This document shows positions 57,103 to 64,000 of a DNA stretch of 64,000 nt, piece after piece. The DNA comes from Channallabes apus (taxonomy: Eukaryota > Chordata > Actinopteri > Siluriformes > Clariidae): assembly GCA_030522415.1 (NCBI GenBank), contig CM060121.1:16470142-16534141 (forward strand), written 5' to 3'. The notes beneath the pieces were generated by a model that saw nothing but the letters and a program-made list of their open reading frames with translations, made no database searches and had not been told where the DNA came from. How positions within the stretch are numbered: the stretch's first letter is position 1; each line of letters opens with the position of its first letter. The position numbers were made by a program, and so were the translations under genes.

Positions 57103-58605
57103 TTGTGATTTATTATGTGTTTTTTCCTGAGAATTACATATGCAACATTTCATTTTAAATGCTTATTTAAAATGGAAAATTTGGGGGGAAATGTATACAG
57201 TGAAATGTCCAGGAATTTTTTTTCGCAATTTTATTCAAAATTTTTATATTATTTATCTTTTTGCTTAATAAAGTACTCTATCTAAAAAGTGAAGTTCTCA
57301 TATATTCTAAAATAATTACACATCAACTGAAATATTAAAATATTGTAGTAATTTTTAATTATGTCTTACAACTTAAAAAATTAAATATTTAATTTGTAAT
57401 TTAAATTGCTATTCATACTGTATACCGTATGCTAATCATATTTTTGTGCTGCTGGTTATGGCCTCCAGCAACGCAAGACATGACGAAGAACATGCAAGAA
57501 AGAATGGCTACGTGAAAGAAAGGAGTGGCTAACTCAATAACTAATTATTTTTTAGCAATTGACTTTGTAGCTAGCTACCTTGCTAACAGCTTTCTATACA
57601 AAAAAATTCAATTTCCAGTAATTAAAGCATCTTATTTAAGCACTAAATTCATTTGCATTTACAAAGAAGAATTTGACTCAATTATGTTTCCTTCATTTCT
57701 AAAATGCGGAGCATATGTGCTCCAAAATAGCTACATAACCAGGTGAAGTAATCAGTTTAATTGCTGTTTTTCCACTGATAGCAGTATCACTATGATGCAA
57801 ATTAAAAATCAACAGAATCAAACAAAGCTACCAGCTATATTATTATCTGATTAAAGTTTATTGGTCGTTTGCTAGTAACCAGATTACTGGTATTGACCTT
57901 TATACTACGTTTTTGTCTTCCTCTGTGCCCCAAGGTAAACACTACTGTACATTCGCTTTTCTAAAGGAAAGCTTCTTGCCAGTGTCTATTTAGCTGTAAT
58001 TAAACTCAGCCTTCAATTTATGTGTTTCTCAATATTTATGGAAAAAGTACAAGTCACAGTGACTTAAGTAAAGTAATGGTACTGTAGTAATAATTAGATT
58101 AAGAAGAAGGGAATTACTCAAGAAAGAGTAAGTAAATCATCTGCCGTTAGCTGGCTAGCTAATTTAAGCCATATGCTGTTGTGGGTTTCAGTTACTTGTT
58201 ATGTTCATTAACTACTGTAGCTACAGCAGGTTAATTCATACATTTCTTTACACGTCATCCTGAGTGTTATAGTCTGCGGACACACTGGGACATACTGTAG
58301 TAAACACAACAAGCAACTGTTAAGATTCATCCTAAGACGGTGGAAGTTTAATACAGAGCTTATATTCTGTTAAACTTCAACAGATCTGGCTTAATCAGGT
58401 AGCTAAGGATTTCCACAGATTGGATGTTACACTCTCTCTGTTACAAATACTAATAGCTTTGATATAATTTCCCTAGCATAATTTACAGATCGTTACTATG
58501 CTATTTTATCTGAAGCGTTTAAAACCGAACTGATAAATTGGACCATATGAGCCATATTGTCAAGTACTGAAATAAGAGTAATTGTAATTCATTATTTTCC
58601 ACCAC
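57103..58605. other. Mostly unassigned; possible TIR-element relic
   Basis: At 58565-58603 the sequence AGTAATTGTAATTCATTATT followed by TTCCACCACCG resembles the right end of the element at 43260-44456. A matching left end near 58036 (AAGTACAAGTCACAGTGACT) is uncertain. Nothing else recognised. Confidence 0.4.
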
Positions 58606-58690
58606 CGTCCAAGGACATGCAGATTAGGATAATTCCCATTCCCAAATTTCCAGTAGTGTGTGAATGCGTGTGTGAATGTTGACCAGCGCT
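58606..58690 (+). mobile_element. SINE internal fragment
   Basis: GTCCAAGGACATGCAGATTA, AATTTCCAGTAGTGTGTGAA and the adjoining bases match the middle of the 20510 SINE family. Confidence 0.7.
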
Positions 58691-58938
58691 CCTACAACGG
58701 TCGTCAAAATGGAAATAAATAAAATGGTCGCCATTGACTTCCACAGTCCCTAGTTTGCCTACAAAGGTTTCTAGATGGAGAAAGAAAGAAAGATGATCGA
58801 GTTTGTGTTTTCATTAGTCAAGAGCACCCTCATCTGGTGTCTGCTTATAAAGCAATATGGCTAAGAAAAATGCTGGTCCTGTTCTTATCCTGTCAAAGCA
58901 GATTTACTGTATAAAAGCAAAAAGTATATTCAGAAGTA

Positions 58939-59875
58939 CCCCAATCAGCCACACCTTTATTACTATTCGCATATTATTGAGTAAAACGCACTTGTGCCAC
59001 CAAAACAACCTAGACCAATTGAGACATGTACTCCACTAGACCTCTGAGGGTATACTGTAGCATCTGGCACCAAGCCATCAGTACCTGATCCTTTAAGTGC
59101 TGTAAATTTCGGGGTGGACTCATTGTTGTGATCCTTGAGTTATTCATAAAGCATTTTTGCAGTGTGCATTACCTTGCTGAAAGAAGTTGTTGCCCTCAGG
59201 GAATACCATTTCCATAAATCTTGATCTGCCTCTGCCGGCTTGGCTTCTTACCATCAGTCTTGCATCCTGGTGCCTTCTCTTCCCCAGGTAAGTGATGCAC
59301 ACGCACCTGACTATTTACAGAATGTTAATGAAAATAGAATGAATCAGACCAGGCCACCTTCTTCTATTGCCCCGTGGTCCAGTTCTGATGCTCATGTGCC
59401 CATTGTAGGCAGTTTTGGACACTGGTCAGCATGGGCACTGACTGTGATGCTCTAGATGCTCTCACTCCCTTCTGTAAGAACCAGCATTAACTTTTTTTGT
59501 TTTTTAGCAATTTGAGCTAAAGTATCTTTTCTATAGAATCAGACCATAACCCTGTTGCCGGTTCACCAGTTTTCCTTCCTTGGTAGGTCCTGACCATCCC
59601 ACAAGAGCTGGAGCCTTGGAGTTGCTTAGACCCAATCATCTAGCCATGGCAAATTGGCCCTTGTCAGAGTCACTCATATACTTACATGTGCTCCCATTTT
59701 TTTTCCTGCTTACAACACATCAAATTCAAGAACAATATGTACACTTGCTCTCTAGTAGAGTAAAAGCCTTTTATATAGCCTGTATATCCCACCCGCTTCC
59801 AGGTGCCATTGTAATGAGATGATGAATGTTATTCACGTCACCTGTCAGTAATCATAATGTTATGGCTAATCAGAG
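58939..59875 (-). mobile_element. Tc1-like transposon, decayed, 0.94 kb
   Basis: The left end CCCCAATCAGCCACACCTTT and the reverse complement of the right end (CTGATTAGCCATAACATTAT) are inverted repeats. TA flanks both (58937-58938, 59876-59877). The transposase would read on the minus strand; plus-strand landmarks are CACCTTCTTCTATTGCCCCG and CAAGAGCTGGAGCCTTGG. Internal deletions remove about a third of the expected length and no long frame remains. A second copy of the family is at 36456. Confidence 0.82.
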
Positions 59876-60192
59876 TATATAATTATAGTATTATAGTGTA
59901 TTAAATATATATATAGGGGCAGGGCATTATAAAAGTAATAAATGATGTAAAAAATACTTTAAATTATAAGCAAAATTTTAAAATGTGCTGTAAAATTGCA
60001 GATTTTGCGATCCTAGTACCCAGAGAGTTAATACAACAGAATTAAGAAATAATGTGACTTCACTACTGTATGATTCAGACCACATTTAATGATTTGTTGA
60101 TTCACATGAATCATTCTAATGCTTGTGCACAGTATGATTAATCCATGGCAGCTTAGCATTCTCATTTTTCTGTCTTACATTGCTCTCTCTCC

Positions 60193-60230
60193 ACACACAC
60201 ACACACACACATACACACACACAAACACAC
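60193..60230. repeat. (CA)n microsatellite
   Basis: CA units with TA and AA interruptions. Confidence 0.9.
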
Positions 60231-60242
60231 GTCCTAAACCAG

Positions 60243-60353
60243 TCCAATCTAGCTGAGGAAAGTCTTACAGGAGACCAACTGTCTGGCACATTCCATATGA
60301 GCTCATCTCGGGGTCAGTCTCCACCAAGACTCAAATCTTTGAGGTCCTTTGAT
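60243..60353 (+). other. Candidate isolated coding exon
   Basis: An AG acceptor (60241-60242) and a GTAAGG donor (60354-60359) bracket 111 bases, exactly 37 codons, open in one frame: SNLAEESLTGDQLSGTFHMS, then SSRGQSPPRLKSLRSFD. The Ser/Pro-rich composition is protein-like rather than random AT-rich DNA. I do not recognise the family, and no neighbouring plus-strand exon is visible in the window. It may instead be chance. Confidence 0.3.
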
Positions 60354-60439
60354 GTAAGGGCATTTTCATGATCTAAGCACTGAACATTATAAAACCATTC
60401 ATATCTACTTTAACTCATGAGCACCAATAATTAAAAAAT

Positions 60440-62165
60440 AACACTTGTTCTATTTCACTTATTTTGAACTGCAAGTACAGATAGACAAATGGCAATAAAA
60501 AATACACAGAATAGTTGGAATAAACTCATGATAAATTGATCAGGATCATATCTCAAGACTGGAACTAGTTTTAATATATATAGGTACATAATCCACAGGA
60601 ATGCTGCAAGTCTAACAGTCACAGAAATGCGACGAGTAGTGAAACGAACCTCCATAGTTTGCGTCATGTGACCATACTGTTATTGCTTCACTGTGTAGAA
60701 ATGGATTACCATCTAAAGTCATGTGAAGCTACATAGTTCTGTCAGTCCATAACTTATCCAAGTAGACCTTTCTTGGATCAAGCAATAACCATAAATGTCC
60801 CAAGATTAATATCCAGCATACCAAAGATTTGTGGTGTTTCTCAGATGTAGTTCGTAGTATACAATCCAAAGAAGGGACTTTGAGTCACCACAGTCCATAA
60901 TTTCCACCATTTGAGAAGACAAAATCTGTTCTCTCCATTCCGTCAGGAGCTGGCGCATTACAGCTGTAGTCTAGGAGACTGTCCCATGTCACACTGATTC
61001 TTTGGCACGTTCTGCCTCACACTGATGGGCGCAGTGCATTGAAGTTCTTGGCAGGGAAACAAATGTGCTATAGAAAACTATTTTAAAACTAGATTTGCGG
61101 CTATATGGCAAAGACACGCGTGACTTTTTAAGTGCATGCACGTATACGCACAAATACATACACTCCGCTATTCGAGTAAAAGTGCATCAACTCATTGCTC
61201 ATATGCCAAACATTCAAATTCTTGTCATCTATCCAAAAAAGGGCACATTCAAAAGTGCAATACATTAGCACAGGGATTTGGGTTTTAGTCAAAGCAGGCA
61301 CCAAAAACATGAATTACCTTATTTTAGGCCAACTTTCCATTCTGTGAATAGAGGGCAGTTCCTTGAAAAAATGTTCTAAGAGAATGGAAGAGACACATTA
61401 AGAGTGGGTGCAGTAAGCTAATGTGCAAATAGCAAACTAGGCTTCACTTAACATTTAAGCACACTGAATTTTTTTAATAATTACGTTCTTGCTTGTGCAG
61501 GTACCTTGCCAACTTTCTACAGTACCAACAGTAATGTTCCGGCCTTTAAGAACCCAGACAACAAATAGTAGTCAGAACATTTAAAGAGACATGGAAGGAT
61601 GCTATTTTTCTTCTTCTAATCACGGTTATATTGAACACAAATTAATGTACAGTATTTATTAGCTTATTTAAACCCTTATGAACAGAAAGTAATTATCTGA
61701 TTTTTATCATTTAGTAAAAAAAAATAAAAAATACGTAAAAATAAAATACTAAGGGCTTAGTGTATAAGTGCTTTGGGGGAAAAGAAAGTGCTACAACAAT
61801 TTTGGATGGACAAAAACTTTTTTTTTATATCTTTGTGCCTTTCATTAGCAACAACTACGTAGATACTCCATGTCTAGTACAAATAAAGAACTTGTTCCAT
61901 ATGCTTTTAAAATTCAACGTTAAAAGAGTTAAAAGAAGGACCTAGTCAGCAAGTGAGTTACATTACATACCTCCATAAGCACCACTGACCTGTTAATACC
62001 TTATTACCCAAACATATTTAATCAATAGTATAAGAATTAAAACATCTTTTGTTGGCCAGAATAAACGGGTAGTAAGCTATGCTCTTACTAACCCTTGTTG
62101 TTTTCTTTTTTAATAACAATAAGCACAAACAGAATGAAGGAAGAGAAATACAAAAGACGAAAGCA
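60440..62165 (-). other. Probable 3' UTR and downstream region of the zinc-finger gene
   Basis: This follows the stop codon at 62166 in the minus direction and is free of recognised repeats, unlike most of the window. An AATAAA on the minus strand at 61655-61660 is a possible polyadenylation signal, giving a 3' UTR of about 0.5 kb. Further sequence to about 60440 may belong to a longer form. Confidence 0.4.
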
Positions 62166-62529
62166 TTATGTGGGAGGAGTATCAACTTCTTGTTCAGCCT
62201 TGGTTGGGATTCCTGGGCTGGTCAGTGTGTGAGCTGTGAAGGTCGGCGTTGAAGTAGGAGTAGACACTGCTGGGCATGGTATAGGTACAGATGCAGGGTT
62301 AAGACTCAAGGCTGAGGTGGGGGTAGGAGCTTTAGTAGCTGTAGTAGTAATAGAAATGGAGGTAGTAGCTGAGGTTTGCTTTTCAGGAACAGCCATGCCA
62401 GATTTGGCTGGAGTGTTATTTGCGGTGGGAGCTGGCTTGTTGTAGTCAAGTTTCAGAATGTGCTGCTGCAGGTGCCTGATCCAGTCCTCCTGCACTGACA
62501 GAGGGCCATGAAACTCCACATCACAAAAC
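62166..62529 (-). CDS. C2H2 zinc-finger protein, last coding exon (partial gene)
   Basis: The exon starts after the acceptor ...TTCTCAG at 62530-62531 and ends with TAA at 62166-62168. With the upstream exon it completes [12 protein letters not shown]...[11 protein letters not shown]-x2-C at the exon join and H-x3-H in RHLQQH, one C2H2-type zinc finger. After it comes a tail of about 90 residues dominated by Thr, Ser, Pro and Ala, probably disordered, ending [11 protein letters not shown] nuclear DNA-binding or regulatory role is expected of such proteins. I cannot name the gene. The antisense frame at 62236-62445 is a shadow. Confidence 0.82.
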
Positions 62530-62982
62530 CTGAGAATGAGATGAATCTCAGTTTTATTTGTTTAGTCAGAAATATGATTATGCGGGGAAGTCAATGACTT
62601 GGTCATCATTGGTCAAAGCTTATATGGAAGTCCTTTGCTGACAGAGGAAGCCTGAGAGGTCAAATTGTATGCTAGGTGTACGTATGTATACAGATGGGTC
62701 ATATAGAACATCAACAAATTAAATGTCATCCTTACTTTTAGACACGTAAAGGTTATCGCTACAGGAAATAAAGTCAAAAAATGTAGAAATCCTTTTAGAA
62801 AGAAAAATATCTTCATGGGATTTTCATTAGATGCATGACCTAATCATCAAAAATAAAAATAAAATAAAGAATTCCATATTGTGACTTGTTTTCGAGGTGC
62901 TCTGTAGACATGGACAAACTGCAAACAAAATGCCTCCACCACCTAGTGGCAGAGACCTAAGGATATTGTAGCTACAACTCAC
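62530..62982 (-). other. Intron of the zinc-finger gene
   Basis: A 453-bp intron. On the minus strand its donor is CCG|GTGAGT (62982 downward) and its acceptor TTCTCAG|G (62530). Both fit the GT-AG rule and keep the reading frame in phase. Confidence 0.78.
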
Positions 62983-63148
62983 CGGCACTTGAGAGAGTAG
63001 ATTTTACCCACAAGTTTGACCAGAGAGGTGGAAGGGGGCTTTGGCACAAGGGCAGGAACAGTACTAGAGCGAGGTGGTTTGGGAGGACAGCTTTCTCTCT
63101 CCCCACCATCAACATGTGAAGGATGTTTCAGAGGTCGTCGCTCAATGG
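62983..63148 (-). CDS. C2H2 zinc-finger protein, penultimate exon
   Basis: It follows the acceptor TTTTTCTAG at 63149-63150 and has 166 bases: two bases completing a codon, 54 codons, and two bases of the next. It encodes a Pro/Ser-rich linker (IERRPLKHPSHVDGGERESC, PPKPPRSSTVPALVPKPPST) leading into LVKLVGKIYSLKC, the start of the zinc finger finished in the next exon. The first zinc-binding cysteine is encoded just before the splice donor. Earlier exons lie beyond the window. Confidence 0.8.
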
Positions 63149-63490
63149 CTAGAAAAAAATGAGTAGAAATGAGAATATTAGTTAAAAAGCACTACAGCAT
63201 GGTTCAGGCACAGGCAGTAGAGGTATTTTTAAATATCTTGTCCTCCTATTATCAACTCCATACTGTATGTACACGTACAAGCAAATGTGTTTCAAATGTA
63301 AAAAATAAAGACATAGCTGATCTGTTGTAAATGAAACCCAAAACCTAGGTGGTTTTAATTTTAATGGTTTTAATGTTATGGCTGAACATTCCTGGTTGCA
63401 CTACTGCAATTTTTAATGTATACTGTAGTACACAGATATGAAAGGGAAATGATTAAAAATCACTATATCTGCCAAGATACTGTAAGAACA
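63149..63490 (-). other. Start of upstream intron
   Basis: Presumed intron of the zinc-finger gene, AT-rich, with no exon seen up to the window edge. Confidence 0.45.
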
Positions 63491-63660
63491 GATTACTTTC
63501 CAAGTCTGGTTCCTCTAAATGTTTCCTCCTCATATCGTCAGGGAGTTTTTTTCTTTCCATCATCACCTCTGGCATGTTCATTAGAGACACACTTAAAATG
63601 TATAGCTGAAATTTATTTACTTCTGTGAATTTATGTGTCAATGTCCATTGTTAAAATTAT
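63491..63660 (+). mobile_element. L2 3' UTR and tail fragment
   Basis: GTCTGGTTCCTCTAAATGTT, then CGTCAGGGAGTTTTTTTCTT and CAATGTCCATTGTTAAAATT, correspond to 9318-9510 with internal deletions. Confidence 0.75.
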
Positions 63661-63664
63661 TATT

Positions 63665-63790
63665 CAAATCAATTCAATTTTATTTGTATAGCGCTTTTAA
63701 CAATTGACATTGTCGCAAAGCAGCTTTACACAAACAAGAATTATTAAAGTTTGTATGAAATGTGAATGTGTATGAAAAAAATTGATGAGA
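63665..63790 (-). mobile_element. L2 3' tail fragment, opposite orientation
   Basis: CAATTCAATTTTATTTGTAT followed by AGCGCTTTTAACAATTGACA and TCGCAAAGCAGCTTTACACA is the minus-strand L2 3' end. It meets the plus-strand fragment tail to tail. Confidence 0.85.
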
Positions 63791-64000
63791 CTTTTTCAAA
63801 TAAAATTTTATTGAATTAAAATATTATAATATGAAATATTAAAATAGGATTGAACTTGTGGAAGCGAAGTGCAATGCCAAAAAATCATTGCTGTTCCTTT
63901 TTTCCAATTTGGTCTAAGAACAAAAAACAATGCATTGTCAAATGCAATTTGTTTTTCTACTAAACAGAAGAGAACATCTGTAACAGTATACTGTATCACT

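Noticed and set aside
56774..57108. Three overlapping frames of 68-107 codons
   Set aside because: All lie on a reversed SINE copy.
62236..62445. Val/Gly-rich plus-strand frame
   Set aside because: Antisense shadow of the Thr/Ser/Pro-rich tail of the zinc-finger exon.
1..64000. CRISPR arrays, operons, ribosome-binding sites
   Set aside because: The DNA is vertebrate; no regularly spaced direct repeats with unique spacers are present, only microsatellites and transposon repeats.

Overview
This is nuclear DNA from a ray-finned fish. It is AT-rich and intron-like, with long (CA)n/(GT)n microsatellites. Its repeats are the typical teleost mixture: Tc1/mariner transposons, L2-clade LINEs with pentameric AATTC/TTGAA-type tails, tRNA-derived SINEs, a hAT element, a PIF/Harbinger derivative and a Ty3/gypsy retrotransposon of the vertebrate sushi type. 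An otophysan such as a catfish is my guess from the repeat mix; nothing in the window proves it.

Only one host gene can be supported. Two spliced exons at 62166-63148 on the minus strand encode the C-terminus of a C2H2 zinc-finger protein with a Ser/Thr/Pro-rich tail; the rest of the gene lies beyond the right edge. Two other stretches (60243-60353 and 22514-22615, plus strand) look like isolated exons but remain speculative. Adding up my own coordinates, recognisable mobile elements cover a little over half of the window. Nearly all their reading frames are broken.

Layout from left to right: a probable solo retroviral-type LTR (841-1334); a Tc1 element with 1.6 kb and long inverted repeats (1900-3517); an old minus-strand L2 LINE (5093 to about 14510) split by a Tc1/mariner element, by a plus-strand L2 3' end and by a 4.45-kb hAT element with a perfect 8-bp target duplication; a Tc1 remnant (15931-21152) split by a near-complete L2 (16537-20310) and a SINE with a perfect 13-bp duplication; a plain stretch with Tc1 and SINE relics (21.2-27.9 kb); a sushi-type gypsy element with 5' LTR, gag and pol but no 3' LTR (27929 to about 32812); a TIR transposon (33163-34176); small relics (35-41 kb); a Tc1 internal-deletion derivative that keeps an open frame for the DNA-binding domain only (42422-43243); a second TIR element (43260-44456); a third L2 (47690-50800) interrupted by a Harbinger derivative that itself carries a SINE; a second, inverted copy of the first Tc1 element (51108-52724); further SINEs and a Tc1-like element; then the host gene.

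The elements interact as insertions into one another, which gives a relative age order in two regions. One SINE (53859-54062) ends in the same tail sequence as the L2 at 47690, which suggests that this LINE family mobilised that SINE family. There is no operon-like organisation, CRISPR array or confident RNA gene.
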